Shown here: one piece after another, positions 29,016-43,828 of the stretch
Layout: each line of letters opens with the position of its first letter
Numbering within the stretch: the first letter of the stretch is position 1
From: Marinobacter sp. S0848L
Lineage (GTDB): Bacteria; Pseudomonadota; Gammaproteobacteria; Pseudomonadales; Oleiphilaceae
Assembly: GCF_023016065.1 (NCBI RefSeq)
Contig: NZ_JALKAQ010000005.1
Location: forward strand, 212,740 to 276,739
Direction of reading: 5' to 3'
Length of the DNA: 64,000 nt
Made by a program: the position numbers and the translations under genes
Notes under the pieces: generated by a model
What the model was told of the DNA's origin: nothing
The model's input: only the letters and a program-made list of their open reading frames with translations
Databases searched by the model: none

Positions 29016-29671
29016 CAACGAACCACTCCGCCCAATAAGGGAACAAACTTGACCGGTTCCAGCTCTCGGCGCTCAAAGCTTTCACCCGTGCGGACAATCT
29101 CTACCAACACCTGGTCATGTTCGCCCACCGGCGCAATCAGAACGCCGCCATCGGCAAGTTGATCCAGCAATTCTTTCGGTACATCCGCCGGCGCGGCGGT
29201 CACGATAATGCCATCAAACGGGCCTCGGTCTGGCCACCCCATCCCGCCATCGGCGTGCTTGAGCATAACGTTCCGTATGTTGAGCTGGCGAAGCCTGTCG
29301 CGCGCCCTCTCCTGCAACGGCCGAATGCGTTCAACACTGTAAACCTCTTCGAACAGCTGGGAGAGCACCGACGTTTGGTACCCCGACCCTGTGCCGAGTT
29401 CCAGCACTCTGGCCGGCTCGTGAGCCAACAGCAGTTCTGTCATGCGAGCAACGATATAAGGCTGTGAAAGCGTTTGGCTATAACCTATCGGCAGCGCGGT
29501 GTCTTCATAGGCCCGGTGCGATAACGCCTCGTCGAGAAAAATATGACGGGGGATTTGCCCGATGACTTCTAGAACCCGTTCGGATTCAATGCCCGATTCC
29601 CGTAAACGCTGAACGAGGCGCATCCGTGTGCGCCGGGAGGTCATTCCGATACCTTCGATCTGAGCATTCAT
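29015..29671 (-). CDS. pcm: Protein-L-isoaspartate O-methyltransferase
   Basis: Repairs isoaspartyl damage in aged proteins using S-adenosylmethionine. The 218-residue protein has the family start region ([18 protein letters not shown]), the [32 protein letters not shown] segment in parts, and the SAM motif [16 protein letters not shown]. Start overlaps surE by four bases (ATGA). The surE-pcm-nlpD-rpoS order is a conserved stationary-phase survival group. Confidence 0.96.
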   Translation of the reverse strand: MNAQIEGIGMTSRRTRMRLVQRLRESGIESERVLEVIGQIPRHIFLDEALSHRAYEDTALPIGYSQTLSQPYIVARMTELLLAHEPARVLELGTGSGYQTSVLSQLFEEVYSVERIRPLQERARDRLRQLNIRNVMLKHADGGMGWPDRGPFDGIIVTAAPADVPKELLDQLADGGVLIAPVGEHDQVLVEIVRTGESFERRELEPVKFVPLLGGVVR

Positions 29672-30438
29672 TGATCGACAACCTCGACACCATCCAGGCC
29701 ATCCAGCCAGTTTTTGAGTTCGGGAAGCGCTGCATGACGGGTCATATCAGTATGTACGGGTGTAATCGAAACACACTTTTGACTGATCGCATAAAAATCG
29801 GTTCCCGGGCCAGCATCGCCACCACGGCCCGCGGCCCCTATCCAATATCGCTCCTTACCTCTTGGGCAAGTCACCGGCACCACGCCCTCCGCACGCTCAC
29901 GATGCCCCAATCGGGTGATACAGAAGCCGGCAAGCTCATCCCACGGCACATCAGGCACATTGACGTTCAGTATTGACCTGGGCCCCAAGGTCAGGGCACG
30001 GGGGTTTTCAAGCAAACAGCGAACAACCTGCGCGGCCGTTTCGTAATGGAAGCGCCCTTCGTTCACCAAAGAAACGGCAATGGCGGGCAAGCCAAGATGA
30101 CGGCCCTCTGTGGCTGCCGCTACAGTGCCCGAGTAAATAATGTCGTCGCCAAGGTTGGCGTGGGTATTGATTCCCGAAACTACCCGATCGAAGGGGCGGC
30201 TGAACAAGCCATTGACCGCAAGATGAACGCAATCCGTCGGTGTACCATCAACAGACTGAAAACCGTTAGGGTGTTTCTCAACGGTGAGCGGACGACTCAG
30301 GGTCAGAGAATTGCTGGCACCACTGTGATCGCGGTCCGGTGCAACCACCTCCAGTTCGCCCAAGCCCTGCAGCCCTTCATGCAAAGCCACCAAGCCCGGC
30401 GAGTGAACGCCGTCATCGTTAGACAGTAGTATTCGCAA
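29668..30438 (-). CDS. surE: 5'/3'-nucleotidase SurE
   Basis: A metal-dependent nucleoside monophosphatase of stationary-phase survival, 256 residues. The metal site is in the N-terminal [13 protein letters not shown] (Asp8, Asp9), with Ser and Asn in [11 protein letters not shown] and the [23 protein letters not shown] region downstream. The start is a TTG at 30438 preceded by GGAG six bases upstream; translation from it gives exactly the family N-terminus. Overlaps pcm by four bases. Confidence 0.95.
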   Translation of the reverse strand: MRILLSNDDGVHSPGLVALHEGLQGLGELEVVAPDRDHSGASNSLTLSRPLTVEKHPNGFQSVDGTPTDCVHLAVNGLFSRPFDRVVSGINTHANLGDDIIYSGTVAAATEGRHLGLPAIAVSLVNEGRFHYETAAQVVRCLLENPRALTLGPRSILNVNVPDVPWDELAGFCITRLGHRERAEGVVPVTCPRGKERYWIGAAGRGGDAGPGTDFYAISQKCVSITPVHTDMTRHAALPELKNWLDGLDGVEVVDQ

Positions 30439-30462
30439 AATGATCTCCAGCTAGCTCGCTTA

Positions 30463-31521
30463 TTACTTATTATCACGGCTGAGGCTCATGTCCTGCAGCT
30501 CGAATACGTCACCCAGCACAGTCGTTGCGTACTGGCCCGGCGGCAGTAAAAAATGAAGCCGCAAGGTCTCTTCCTCAATCCATTCCCAGCGCAACTGAAC
30601 AGGCCTAGTGACCAACGCTCGACGCTCCGGTTTCATGCGAGTGCTTGCAAAAAGCAGCTCAAACTCCGGGTGCCTAGCAACAACTCCTCGCTCCAATTGT
30701 TCTTGTTCTTCGGTGGCCCGGGTTCCGCCGTCACCCCAAAGGGGACCGGTGGGCTCGCCGTTTTCAGCAGGTTCTCCAGCCAGCGAAACAAACCAGTTTC
30801 CAGCGCTGACTCGCTCCGCCAACACTTCATTAAACAACCACGAACGTGCCGCCGAAAAGTACAATACGTTTTTCGAGGCACTTCCGCCACCGCCACGGCG
30901 ACCGCCTCGCTTACGATTTAATCGAGTCGGATCAAGGGTGACCGCTTTATCCAGATTACCGCCAGCCAGACCAAACCGTTGAGGACCAAAATAATTGGGC
31001 GCACCTCGCTCGGCCAAAAGATTCAACGCAGCGTCAATCTGTGACCGATCCCCGCTGACGTCCCGCAAGACCAATTCGAAGCCGTTGTGCTCATGTTCGC
31101 CCCGGCGGAGTTTTCGGGCATGCCGGCGGTGAGCCAGAACCGGCCAACGCTCGGCGATCGTCGCCAGTAATTTCGCATCCTCAGATTCCATGCCCGGGCG
31201 ATACAAACTGAACCACTGCACCGTTACAGCGTGGCGGTCCTTTAACCCACAAAAACCCACCTCAAAGGCTTTTATACCCGCCAAAACCGACAACTCGCGA
31301 GCAACGTACTCGGTGTTGTCGCCGATTTTTTCGATCCGAACACACAAGTGCTCACCGGCCCCGGTATCATCCCCTTGAGGATCTTCAAACCCGGCCCCTA
31401 GATCCTCGGTTACCCGGAAATCCTGAGGACTCACCTTGAGCAACGCGGACGCAGGCCGAGTGCCGGAAGACGTCGGCCAATCGAGGCGCCAGCGCGCAGA
31501 GACTTCCGACGAGGAAGTCAC
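30463..31521 (-). CDS. truD: tRNA pseudouridine(13) synthase
   Basis: Makes pseudouridine 13 in certain tRNAs. The 352-residue protein has the catalytic Asp95 in [25 protein letters not shown]-like N-terminal residues, and the [10 protein letters not shown] and TRPVQLRW segments of TruD. GTG start overlapping the ispF stop by four bases (GTGA). In many gammaproteobacteria it lies in ispD-ispF-truD-surE-pcm, as here. Confidence 0.95.
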   Translation of the reverse strand: MTSSSEVSARWRLDWPTSSGTRPASALLKVSPQDFRVTEDLGAGFEDPQGDDTGAGEHLCVRIEKIGDNTEYVARELSVLAGIKAFEVGFCGLKDRHAVTVQWFSLYRPGMESEDAKLLATIAERWPVLAHRRHARKLRRGEHEHNGFELVLRDVSGDRSQIDAALNLLAERGAPNYFGPQRFGLAGGNLDKAVTLDPTRLNRKRGGRRGGGGSASKNVLYFSAARSWLFNEVLAERVSAGNWFVSLAGEPAENGEPTGPLWGDGGTRATEEQEQLERGVVARHPEFELLFASTRMKPERRALVTRPVQLRWEWIEEETLRLHFLLPPGQYATTVLGDVFELQDMSLSRDNK

Positions 31522-31997
31522 AGAGTCACCGGCTCAAGCAAACACACTGCCTGGCAAGCAATACCCTCGCCCCGCCCGGTAAATCCGAGTTTTTCGCTAG
31601 TGGTCGCCTTAACGCTCACCCGATTAACAGGCACGCCCAAATCAGCCGCGATATTCAACCGCATTGTTTCAACATGAGGCGCCATTTTCGGGGCTTGAGC
31701 AATGATCGTTGTATCGACATTGACCACGGAAAACCCCTCATCCTGAACTCGCTGCATCACCGTTCGCAGCAGCTCTCGACTGTCAGCCCCCGCCCACTCG
31801 TCACTGGTATCCGGAAACAAATGACCGATATCACCCAATGCCACTGCTCCTAACAGAGCATCTGCCAACGCGTGCAAAAGAACGTCGCCATCCGAATGGG
31901 CTTTCAGCCCTTGGCTGAAGGGAATCTCGACCCCTCCTAAAATGACAAAATCGCCCTCACAAAAGGCATGGACATCAAAGCCCTGGCCAATACGCAT
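31518..31997 (-). CDS. ispF: 2-C-methyl-D-erythritol 2,4-cyclodiphosphate synthase
   Basis: Fifth enzyme of the MEP isoprenoid pathway, forming the cyclic diphosphate. The 159-residue protein has the zinc residues Asp8 and His10 in GFDVHAF and the later His in [37 protein letters not shown] ends it. Two ATGs lie two codons apart; the second (31997) was chosen because GGAG is 6 bases before it and it gives the family start [10 protein letters not shown]. Follows ispD by 44 bases. Confidence 0.96.
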   Translation of the reverse strand: MRIGQGFDVHAFCEGDFVILGGVEIPFSQGLKAHSDGDVLLHALADALLGAVALGDIGHLFPDTSDEWAGADSRELLRTVMQRVQDEGFSVVNVDTTIIAQAPKMAPHVETMRLNIAADLGVPVNRVSVKATTSEKLGFTGRGEGIACQAVCLLEPVTL

Positions 31998-32041
31998 GGT
32001 CATCTCCGAATCAAAACAAGAATGTACGGGGAGGCAAAATC

Positions 32042-32743
32042 TTACTGCCGGTTCAGAATAAACTCGGCCAAACCAAGATCCGACGGCACCGTAATCTTCA
32101 GGTTATCCGCCCGGCCTTCCACCAAAACAGGCATATTACCGGAAAACTCCATAGCAGAGGACTCATCCGTAACCCCGTGACTATTTTTGAGGCACAATTC
32201 CAAAGCTGCTTTTAAAGCACCAAAGCGGAACATTTGCGGTGTCAACGCTCGCCACAACTGACTGCGATCCACGGTTTCCTGAACCTCGGGCTCGGTTCCT
32301 CTGCTGGCCAGCTTTAAAGTGTCTGCCACTGGCGCTGCAAGCAGGCCACCGACCGGATGCTCAAACAGCGTGTCAATCAAATTGGAGAGGTCATGGGGGT
32401 GCAAGCATGGCCGTGCAGCATCGTGCACCAACACCCAATCGTCATCATCGGCCTGGTCTTCCAGAGCATGCAGCGCAAAAAGTACCGAATCTGCCCGCTC
32501 CTTCCCACCGGTGCAGGTTTGAATGCGATCATCCTTTGCTGATTCACTGTCCGGCCACCACCGGTCCTGTGGGTTTAACGGCACCATGCAACCTTTAAAC
32601 GGTGCGTTGTCCAACAAGCGAGACAGGGTGATATCGAGGATAAATCGGTCAGCGATTTTCAGGTACTGCTTGGGGCATTCGGCTTTCATACGCTGGCCGA
32701 TACCAGCGGCAGGAACAACAAGCCAAAGATCAGAATGTTTCAT
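32042..32743 (-). CDS. ispD: 2-C-methyl-D-erythritol 4-phosphate cytidylyltransferase
   Basis: MEP-pathway enzyme joining CTP and methylerythritol phosphate. The 233-residue protein has the nucleotide loop [30 protein letters not shown] and the [12 protein letters not shown] block. It is separated from ftsB by the structured repeat at 32768-32875 rather than adjoining it as in the usual ftsB-ispD pair. Confidence 0.96.
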   Translation of the reverse strand: MKHSDLWLVVPAAGIGQRMKAECPKQYLKIADRFILDITLSRLLDNAPFKGCMVPLNPQDRWWPDSESAKDDRIQTCTGGKERADSVLFALHALEDQADDDDWVLVHDAARPCLHPHDLSNLIDTLFEHPVGGLLAAPVADTLKLASRGTEPEVQETVDRSQLWRALTPQMFRFGALKAALELCLKNSHGVTDESSAMEFSGNMPVLVEGRADNLKITVPSDLGLAEFILNRQ

Positions 32744-32767
32744 CGGAAAACCCGCACCATGTTAGAA

Positions 32768-32875
32768 GAGCGCCGGGGAGTGTCTCTCCGGGAATGTCGT
32801 AGGCCATGGATGGCCGGAGAGAAGCGCACATGGAAGTGCTCGTAGCGGTTCCCGGAGAGACACTCTCCGGCGCTC
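32768..32875 (-). repeat. Structured repeat, copy B (54-nt core in 27-bp arms, inverted)
   Basis: Arms 32768-32794 and 32849-32875 pair over 27 bp with one mismatch (G opposite T on the plus strand). The core 32795-32848 is the reverse complement of the core type in copies A and C, so this copy is inverted relative to them. The arms are unrelated to those of A and C and are themselves nearly palindromic (CCGGAGAG, TGT, CTCTCCGG). It occupies the ftsB/ispD spacer, 19 bases past the ftsB stop. Confidence 0.9.
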
Positions 32876-32894
32876 GATACACCCAAACTACAAC

Positions 32895-33167
32895 TTACTT
32901 TTCGACAACGAGGAAAAACGTCTCATCGTCCCGAATCAAGCCCAGGTTCATGCGAGCCCGCTCTTCTACCGCCCCCTGCTGATTTCGCAGGTTACGAACC
33001 TCTGCATAAAGCCGGTCATTACGAGCCGCCAGCCCGGCATTCTCGGCCTGCTGCTTGGCAATCGCTTCTTCCAATGCCCAAACTTGCGCAAAGCTACCCT
33101 CCCCGATCCACAGGCGTACCTGTAGCAGGAGAATCAATACAGCAAGAATGGCCCAAAGCGTTTTCAT
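32895..33167 (-). CDS. ftsB: Cell division protein FtsB
   Basis: A 90-residue bitopic divisome protein that forms the FtsQLB complex. A short cytoplasmic start, one membrane segment (about residues 3-20, LWAILAVLILLLQVRLWIG) and a periplasmic coiled coil (WALEEAIAKQQAENAGLAARN) lead to the conserved EERARMNLGLIRDDETFFLVV end. The ATG at 33167 gives the family length; an in-frame extension to 33275 would add 36 unlikely residues. Lies downstream of eno, as is common. Confidence 0.93.
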   Translation of the reverse strand: MKTLWAILAVLILLLQVRLWIGEGSFAQVWALEEAIAKQQAENAGLAARNDRLYAEVRNLRNQQGAVEERARMNLGLIRDDETFFLVVEK

Positions 33168-33246
33168 GCAGATTAGCTCAAAATTTAACCAGTTAAACCT
33201 AACGTCAGAGGGTAAGTATAGACGCTCAGGTAGATTAACAAGAAAA

Positions 33247-33310
33247 TGCCCCAACTTATTGGGCAAAAAGGCCATCGTGTCTGAATTTTCATCCAGAACG
33301 CGATGGCCTT
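33247..33310 (-). terminator. Tandem hairpins after eno
   Basis: Leftward after eno, a 10-bp stem (33301-33310 with 33268-33277, 23-nt loop) is followed by five T, and directly after it GCCCAA pairs with TTGGGGC (one bulge) followed by ATTTTCTT. The pair lies between the eno stop and the ftsB start, so ftsB expression needs read-through or its own promoter. Confidence 0.75.
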
Positions 33311-33361
33311 AACATTTTGTTACCTAGCAGTATGCCTATCAGGCCTACCGCAGGCTAGCGT

Positions 33362-34699
<1,338 letters not shown>

Positions 34700-34718
34700 T
34701 TATCAATTTCGGTGCGGG

Positions 34719-34832
34719 AGCAATCAACTGGAAGAGCCTGGCGAAAACCGCTACAAGCACATCCCTGTGCGCTTCTCTCCGGCCATCCATGGCCTACGAA
34801 ATTTTCGCCAGGCTCTTCCAGTCGATCGCTCT
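34719..34832 (+). repeat. Structured repeat, copy C (54-nt core in 30-bp arms)
   Basis: Arms 34719-34748 and 34803-34832 pair over 30 bp with two mismatches, both G opposite T on the minus strand. The 54-nt core 34749-34802 is 4-5 substitutions from the other two cores and contains hairpins GCACATCCCTGTGC and GGCCATCCATGGCC. Arms are unrelated to the other copies. It fills about half of the 247-bp kdsA/eno spacer. Strand is that of the core reading CCGCTACAAG. Confidence 0.9.
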
Positions 34833-34893
34833 TCGAGCCCGTAGAGTACCCCTAGCGTATTGGCGTCAGGAATATACGGGCTTTCAAAGTGCG

Positions 34894-37429
<2,536 letters not shown>

Positions 37430-37465
37430 TCAAGATGGGACATCAGACTACCAGAAAGCCCTCAC

Positions 37466-38812
37466 CTACTCAATCAAATTCCGCTCCACGATAAGCCGCC
37501 AACCGGTCGCCGGGGCGCTTCCCGAGTATTGGTCAGAACACCACAAATCGCCAATCGCAATCAGCTCTTCACCCTCGCCTCCACGCCCGTAAACCAAGGG
37601 CAGCACGGCCCTTTCCCATGGCGGGACGCCCTGTTCCTGAAGCCATGTTTTCAATGCCCGGGAGGGACCATCGGGCCGAATTTTTACCCGTTCACCGCCT
37701 TGCCTCGTAGATACCCGTATTGGCGGGGGGAATTTTTTTGAGTTACCCACTGCCGGATTTGACACCAATCGGAGACGCCACACGCCCCAGACCACACTCT
37801 CGTTCGGCCCAAGTCTGACGGGGCTCTCCGGAACAGTCATGTGGGGCACAAGATACAGGTAACTACGATACCTCCGCAGGCTAAATCCGGAGCCTCGCAG
37901 TTCTGGCGAGCGATCGTCTGCCGCACTCAGCAGATCAGCAAGCCCTTTATCCAGACTGACGCTCGCGGGCACTTCTAAACGCTGTTGTTGCAGCCACCAA
38001 CGCACCAGGTTTCGTCGTTCGAGCGCCGTCAACTCACGCAATGCCGCCAAACTCAACCGACCCTTGTCTGAACAAGACTGCCAGTGCAACTCGGCCAATC
38101 TCTGATTGAGCTCTGCGCTTTCCCGACACGCTCCGGCACTGTGGCCCACTCGCTTAAGCAAACCCGGCCAACGTTTTTTTAAACCGGGTATAACCGCATG
38201 ACGGAGATAGTTACGATCGTAAACCTGACTCTCGTTGCTGGGATCTTCGACCCAGCTCAATCCTGAACTCACCGCTACCTCTTCCAGCCTGTTGCGGCCA
38301 ACTGCCAACCACGGGCGATAGAGGCTTCCCCGCCCCAAAGCCCGGCTTGCCGGCATTCCAGCGAGGCCATTAACGCCAGAACCTCGCAGCAAACGAAACA
38401 AAACCGTCTCGGCCTGATCATCGCCATGGTGAGCCATTAGAATCAGCTCCCCCTTCCTCAGTCGACGTTCGAACACGCTATACCGGGCATTCCTGGCAGC
38501 TTCTTCCAGTCCGCCAGCCCCGGTATCGGAAACTTCAACATCAACATGCTCAACAACGATGGGGACACCCAATTGGTCACACACATCGCGACAAAACTGC
38601 TCGGTTTGCCGATGATTTGATTGCAATTGGTGATTGATGTGAATCGCAGTCACATCGCAATGACAGGACGCCACCACGTGCAGCAGCAATGCCGAATCGA
38701 GGCCGCCACTAAAGGCGACCCAGAGACGGGAGTGTTCGGGGAGAGTGCTGACTGGTGCTGACAGATCATCCGGCCATTCAGCGTTCCGGGCGGGGTTACC
38801 GCCCGCCTTCAT
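37466..38812 (-). CDS. tilS: tRNA(Ile)-lysidine synthase
   Basis: Modifies C34 of the tRNA-Ile CAU anticodon to lysidine, changing its identity. The 448-residue protein has the PP-loop [14 protein letters not shown], the [19 protein letters not shown] segment and [15 protein letters not shown], followed by the TilS C-terminal domains with [13 protein letters not shown]. Its start lies 17 bases inside the end of accA, so the two genes overlap and are probably translationally coupled. Confidence 0.95.
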   Translation of the reverse strand: MKAGGNPARNAEWPDDLSAPVSTLPEHSRLWVAFSGGLDSALLLHVVASCHCDVTAIHINHQLQSNHRQTEQFCRDVCDQLGVPIVVEHVDVEVSDTGAGGLEEAARNARYSVFERRLRKGELILMAHHGDDQAETVLFRLLRGSGVNGLAGMPASRALGRGSLYRPWLAVGRNRLEEVAVSSGLSWVEDPSNESQVYDRNYLRHAVIPGLKKRWPGLLKRVGHSAGACRESAELNQRLAELHWQSCSDKGRLSLAALRELTALERRNLVRWWLQQQRLEVPASVSLDKGLADLLSAADDRSPELRGSGFSLRRYRSYLYLVPHMTVPESPVRLGPNESVVWGVWRLRLVSNPAVGNSKKFPPPIRVSTRQGGERVKIRPDGPSRALKTWLQEQGVPPWERAVLPLVYGRGGEGEELIAIGDLWCSDQYSGSAPATGWRLIVERNLIE

Positions 38813-39749
38813 ACTTGGTCAAACGCTCATACCGGCGTGCGATCAGTTCATCCTGAGGCAAGCGACACAGTTCCGCCAAACCTGTTTCCAACTGCGTTTT
38901 CAGCGTCTTTGCCATGTCCTCAGGGCTGCGGTGCGCACCGCCTAACGGTTCTTCGATCACGTTATCGGCAACACCCAACTCTTTCAATCGATCAGCCGTC
39001 ACACCCATAGCTTCTGCGGCTAGCGAGGCATACTCGGCACTTTTCCAAAGAATAGAGGCGCAACCTTCCGGCGAAATAACGGCATAGGTTGAATACTGCA
39101 ACATGTTTAACTGGTCGCATACGCCAATGGCGAGCGCACCACCGGAACCGCCTTCACCGATAACCGTTGAAATAATGGGCGTTTTCAGCCTCGACATTAC
39201 AGCCAGATTGAACGCGATGGCTTCACTCTGGCCCCGCTCTTCGGCACCGATCCCCGGATAGGCACCCGGGGTATCGATGAACGTCAAAATCGGCATCTTG
39301 AAGCGTTCGGCCATTTCCATCAGACGCAAGGCTTTGCGATAGCCCTCGGGACGAGGCATGCCAAAGTTACGTTTAACTTTGTCTCGCACTTCCCGCCCTT
39401 TCTGATGCCCGATGACCATTACCGGCTGATTGCCCAGTCGAGCGGTACCACCCACGATGGCGTGATCGTCTGCATAGCGGCGATCGCCGTGAAGCTCATC
39501 AAAATCATCAAAGATCAGATCGATGTAATCCTGCGTGTAGGGCCGGCGAGGATGCCTGGCCAAGCGGGCTACATCCCAGGGTTTGAGATCAGAAAAAATG
39601 CTCTCGGTCAGACTGACACTCTTCTTTTTGAGGCGACTGATCTCGTCCGTAATATTGATATCGGTATCGTTACCGACCATACGAAGCTCTTCAATTTTGG
39701 CTTCCAGGTCGGCGATCGGCTGTTCGAAATCCAGGTAATTAGGGTTCAT
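38796..39749 (-). CDS. accA: Acetyl-CoA carboxylase carboxyltransferase, alpha subunit
   Basis: Part of the complex that makes malonyl-CoA for fatty acids. The 317-residue protein begins [22 protein letters not shown] in family style and has [77 protein letters not shown] and [11 protein letters not shown]. It lies 102 bases after dnaE and overlaps tilS; dnaE-accA-tilS is a known conserved run. Confidence 0.98.
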   Translation of the reverse strand: MNPNYLDFEQPIADLEAKIEELRMVGNDTDINITDEISRLKKKSVSLTESIFSDLKPWDVARLARHPRRPYTQDYIDLIFDDFDELHGDRRYADDHAIVGGTARLGNQPVMVIGHQKGREVRDKVKRNFGMPRPEGYRKALRLMEMAERFKMPILTFIDTPGAYPGIGAEERGQSEAIAFNLAVMSRLKTPIISTVIGEGGSGGALAIGVCDQLNMLQYSTYAVISPEGCASILWKSAEYASLAAEAMGVTADRLKELGVADNVIEEPLGGAHRSPEDMAKTLKTQLETGLAELCRLPQDELIARRYERLTKYEGGR

Positions 39750-39851
39750 GATGTTCCATCATTTGATTGCCAGGCGGGCAAATGCCCACCCAAACCAGAA
39801 TTTGGGACCAAGATAGCAGTGCTTGCCGCAGAGCAAAAGCGGACATTGGTC

Positions 39852-42800
39852 TTAATCATAGACCAGTTCTACGGCTTGGTCGCCCACCAGATGTTTCAGC
39901 TCGAACAGCAAATCATCATCTGGTTGCACACGCCAGGAATCCCCGAGCTCAATGCGGGTTCGGGCTTCTGCGCTGCTGTACTCAATCCACACAGGGCTGC
40001 CATCGTTACGGAACGGTCGCAGCGTGTCGTCTAGTTTATCCAGCAAACCATTCTGCAGCTGGTCAGCATGCAGCGCCAATCGGATGCCTTTGCTGAACTG
40101 CTGGCGCGCCGTTGCAACATCGGTGACCGAGCTGACACGCATTTTCATCTGCCCCGAGTAATCGTCGTGGCTGACCTGCCCCTCTAACACAATGACTTGA
40201 TCTGACTGCAGCAACTCACGGTTTTCGAAATAGGCTTCCGAAAACAGGGTCGCTTCAATGCGGGCGCTTCGATCGTCAAGTGTAATGAAGCACATAGTTG
40301 ACCCCGTACGGGTCTTCATGGTGCGCTGAGCCACCACCAAACCTGCTACTCGCTGAGGCGATTTATTGGGCTTTAACTCGGCAATGGACGAGCGTACAAA
40401 ACGGCGCACCTCTTTTTCGTATTCATCAAACGGGTGACCGGTAAGATAAATACCCAACGTGTCTTTTTCACCTTTCAGGCGCTGCTTTTCAGGCCATTCA
40501 CGTACATCAGCCACATCGGCATACACGTCTTCGTCACCGCCGCCACCCAACATTTCCCCGAACATGTCCACCATGCCCACAGCATCGTTTCGGGATTGCT
40601 GGCCGGCTTGCTGTATGGCCTTATCGATACTGGCCATCAGCTGCGCCCGGGTTGCTCCGAGCTTGTCCATCGCACCGGCACGTATCAGTGCCTCCATGGC
40701 ACGCTTGTTTACCTTCTTCAGATCAACCCGGCGAGCGAAGTCAAAAATATCCTGGAACGGGCCACCTTCTTTGGCTGCCGCAACCACGCTTTCGATGGGG
40801 CCTTCGCCCAAGCCCTTGATCGCACCCAGCCCGTACACAATCTGGCCATCGTCGTTAACGGTAAAGGTGTACTCGGAGCGACTGACATCGGGCACCAGAA
40901 GGTCGAGCTTCATGTTTCGGCATTCTTCGACCAGCGTGACCACCTTGTCGGTGTTCTGCATATCCGCGGTCAGTACCGCCGCCATAAACTCAGCCGGGTA
41001 ATGGGCCTTCATCCATAGCGTCTGGTACGACACCAAAGCGTAGGCTGCCGAGTGAGACTTGTTGAAACCGTAACCGGCGAACTTCTCAACCAGATCGAAG
41101 ATGTTCTCGGCCAACGTCTTGTCAATACCGTTATTGGCACACCCGTCAAGGAAAGAGGCTTTCTGTTTCGCCATTTCCTCTGGTTTTTTCTTACCCATCG
41201 CCCGGCGCAGCATGTCGGCGCCACCCAGGGTGTAACCCGCCATAACCTGGGCGATCTGCATGACCTGCTCCTGGTACAGAATAACCCCGTAGGTGGGCTC
41301 CAATACCGGTTTCAGGCCTTCGTATTGATAATCCGGGTGCGGATACGACAACGGCTGCCTGCCGTGCTTCCGGTCGATAAAGTCGTCAACCATGCCGGAC
41401 TGAAGCGGGCCGGGCCGGAACAGTGCCACCAGTGCGATCATGTCTTCCAGTGAATCCGGCTGAAGGCGGCGAATCAGATCTTTCATGCCGCGGGATTCAA
41501 GCTGGAACACCGCGGTGGTTTCCGCCTTTTTGAGCATATCGAACGAAGCTTTGTCATCGAGCGGAATCGTCGCGATGTCCAGCTCCGGCTCCCCGCGCTT
41601 TAGACGGCGCGGGTTAATCATGTGCAGAGCCCATTTGATGATGGTCAGGGTCCGCAGCCCCAGAAAGTCGAACTTCACCAAACCGGCTTCTTCAACGTCA
41701 CCTTTATCGAACTGGGTGACCAGACTTCCGCCCTCGTCATCACAATACAACGGCGAAAAGTCGGTGATCTTGGTGGGCGCGATAACCACCCCACCGGCGT
41801 GCTTACCGGCGTTCCGGCACACACCTTCGAGCTTGAGCGCCATTTCCCAGATTTCCTGGGCTTCTTCGTCCTGCTCCAAAAACTCTTTTAGCTGGGGCTC
41901 CTGCTCAATGGCCTTGTTCAACGTCATGCCGACTTCGAACGGAATCAACTTGGACAGTTTGTCCGCCAGCCCATAGGACTTACCCTGCACTCGCGCCACG
42001 TCTCGCACCACCGCTTTTGCAGCCATGGTACCGAAGGTAATAATCTGGGAAACCGCTTCGCGGCCGTACTTCTGGGCGGTGTATTCGATAACCCGGTCAC
42101 GCCCCTCCATGCAGAAGTCAACGTCGAAGTCAGGCATGGATACCCGCTCCGGGTTCAGGAATCGCTCAAACAGCAAATCGTATTCGAGCGGGTCCAGATC
42201 CGTAATCAACAACACATAAGCAACCAGCGATCCGGCACCGGAACCACGACCCGGCCCAACGGGCACACCGTTGTTTTTGGCCCACTTGATGAAGTCCATA
42301 ACGATCAGGAAGTAACCCGGGAACCCCATCTGAATGATGATGTCGAGCTCAAACTTCAAGCGTTCGTCATAGGCGGCACGCTTTTGATCGTAGTCCGGGT
42401 CATCCGTGCTTAGGATGGATTCCAAACGCATATCCAGACCTTCTTCCGACACTTTGCGGAAGTAGTCATCCATGGTCATGCCATCCGGGATCGGATAATT
42501 CGGCAGGAAGTATTCGCCCAGTCGCACTTTTACCGAGCAGCGGCGAGCAATCTCGACGGTGTTTTCGATGGCTTCCGGGATGTCCGAAAACAGCTCGATC
42601 ATTTCTTCGGCGCTGCGCAGGTACTGCCGGTCACTGAAGCGGCGATCCCGGCGTGGATCGTCCAAGGTGCGGCTTTCACCGATGCAGACCCGGGCTTCGT
42701 GAGCTTCGAAATCGTCGGCTGTCAGGAAGTGTACGTCGTTGGTTGCGACCACGGGCAGGCCCATTTCAGCTGCCAGTTCAACGCTCAGATGCAGACAATC

Positions 42801-43334
42801 TTCATCACCGGCCCGGTCAGTACGCTGCAGCTCCAGGTAATAGCTACCGGGGTACAACTGCTTCCAATACTGCGCCCTTTCCCGGGCAAGTTCTGGTTTG
42901 CCAGCCAGCAACGCTTTACCCACGTCACCCATTTTTGCGCCGGACAACGCAATCAAGCCGGCCGCGCGAGCTTCCAGCCATTCCTTTCGGACAATCGGCT
43001 TGCCGTACTTCTGTCCCTCGGTATAGCCCAGTGAAATAATTTCCGTCAGATGCAGATAACCATCATTATCTCGTGCAAGCAAAGTCAGGCGGAACGGGTT
43101 TTCGGGTTCGTCCGGATTTTCCAGCCACAGGTCCGCACCCACGATTGGCTTGATGCCTGCCCCCATGGCGCCTTGGTAAAAGCGAACCAACGAGCACATG
43201 TTAGACTGCTCGGTAAGCCCTACGGCAGGCATACCCAGTTCAGCGACCCGACTGATCAGCGGCTTGACCCGAACCAGGCCATCCACCATGGAATATTCAG
43301 AGTGTACGCGCAGATGTACGAAAGTATTTGCCAT
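39852..43334 (-). CDS. dnaE: DNA polymerase III alpha subunit
   Basis: Replicative polymerase catalytic subunit, 1160 residues, the same length as in E. coli. N-terminal PHP domain ([17 protein letters not shown]), polymerase palm with the catalytic Asp pair in [50 protein letters not shown], the clamp-binding region around GMVDMFGEM, an OB fold ([15 protein letters not shown]) and a C-terminal tau-binding region. The ATG at 43334 ([11 protein letters not shown]) lies two bases past the TlpA-like stop, so the lipoprotein gene is probably co-transcribed. Confidence 0.98.
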   Translation of the reverse strand: MANTFVHLRVHSEYSMVDGLVRVKPLISRVAELGMPAVGLTEQSNMCSLVRFYQGAMGAGIKPIVGADLWLENPDEPENPFRLTLLARDNDGYLHLTEIISLGYTEGQKYGKPIVRKEWLEARAAGLIALSGAKMGDVGKALLAGKPELARERAQYWKQLYPGSYYLELQRTDRAGDEDCLHLSVELAAEMGLPVVATNDVHFLTADDFEAHEARVCIGESRTLDDPRRDRRFSDRQYLRSAEEMIELFSDIPEAIENTVEIARRCSVKVRLGEYFLPNYPIPDGMTMDDYFRKVSEEGLDMRLESILSTDDPDYDQKRAAYDERLKFELDIIIQMGFPGYFLIVMDFIKWAKNNGVPVGPGRGSGAGSLVAYVLLITDLDPLEYDLLFERFLNPERVSMPDFDVDFCMEGRDRVIEYTAQKYGREAVSQIITFGTMAAKAVVRDVARVQGKSYGLADKLSKLIPFEVGMTLNKAIEQEPQLKEFLEQDEEAQEIWEMALKLEGVCRNAGKHAGGVVIAPTKITDFSPLYCDDEGGSLVTQFDKGDVEEAGLVKFDFLGLRTLTIIKWALHMINPRRLKRGEPELDIATIPLDDKASFDMLKKAETTAVFQLESRGMKDLIRRLQPDSLEDMIALVALFRPGPLQSGMVDDFIDRKHGRQPLSYPHPDYQYEGLKPVLEPTYGVILYQEQVMQIAQVMAGYTLGGADMLRRAMGKKKPEEMAKQKASFLDGCANNGIDKTLAENIFDLVEKFAGYGFNKSHSAAYALVSYQTLWMKAHYPAEFMAAVLTADMQNTDKVVTLVEECRNMKLDLLVPDVSRSEYTFTVNDDGQIVYGLGAIKGLGEGPIESVVAAAKEGGPFQDIFDFARRVDLKKVNKRAMEALIRAGAMDKLGATRAQLMASIDKAIQQAGQQSRNDAVGMVDMFGEMLGGGGDEDVYADVADVREWPEKQRLKGEKDTLGIYLTGHPFDEYEKEVRRFVRSSIAELKPNKSPQRVAGLVVAQRTMKTRTGSTMCFITLDDRSARIEATLFSEAYFENRELLQSDQVIVLEGQVSHDDYSGQMKMRVSSVTDVATARQQFSKGIRLALHADQLQNGLLDKLDDTLRPFRNDGSPVWIEYSSAEARTRIELGDSWRVQPDDDLLFELKHLVGDQAVELVYD

Positions 43335-43336
43335 GT

Positions 43337-43828
43337 TCAATTGCCGATCACTGTACGGATATCATCTTCGGTTTGCGGACCAAAGCGCGTTTCAATGAGT
43401 TCACCGCCCGGGCCCACAACAAAGGTGGCAGGCAGGGCCACCGGCACATTCCAGCCAAATTCTGTTGCAGGGTCTTTGGCCAGCATGGTGTACTCGATCC
43501 CCATTCGCGCGCCTAAATCCCGCAAGGCCTCGCCTTCGATACCATCGAAATTCACCCCCAACACCGATATGTCGGGGGCTTTGTCTAGCTGGTTCAGCTC
43601 GGGAATTTCCTCAAGGCAGGGCTTGCACCATTCGGCCCAGTAATTCACTAGCACCCACTGGCCGCGATAACTGTCCCAGCTTTTGAGCGTGCCATCCGCA
43701 TTTTCCAGCTCCACTTTACTGCAACCGGACAGAACCAGCCCGACACTCAGCGCCAGAAACGCTAACCATCTTGGGAGGCGTAAAGATAGGGAGATTCGCG
43801 AATTGGACAAGTACCGAGGGTACTGCAA
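43337..43828 (-). CDS. TlpA/ResA-like thioredoxin-fold lipoprotein
   Basis: A 163-residue membrane-anchored thiol-disulfide protein. The signal segment ends in a lipobox LSGC (Cys36); the thioredoxin fold has the redox motif WCKPC (Cys68, Cys71) and the cis-proline in ALPATFVVG (Pro133). Such proteins reduce disulfides in the periplasm, for instance for cytochrome c maturation; its target is unknown. The start is set at a TTG because a perfect AGGAGG (43836-43841) lies 7 bases before it; a longer frame to 43870 has no ribosome site. Directly upstream of dnaE and divergent from the ArsC-like gene. Confidence 0.88.
   Translation of the reverse strand: MQYPRYLSNSRISLSLRLPRWLAFLALSVGLVLSGCSKVELENADGTLKSWDSYRGQWVLVNYWAEWCKPCLEEIPELNQLDKAPDISVLGVNFDGIEGEALRDLGARMGIEYTMLAKDPATEFGWNVPVALPATFVVGPGGELIETRFGPQTEDDIRTVIGN

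Noticed and set aside
39775..39800. Hairpin between accA and dnaE as a terminator
   Set aside because: Short stem with a mismatch and no U-run; dnaE-accA are probably co-transcribed.
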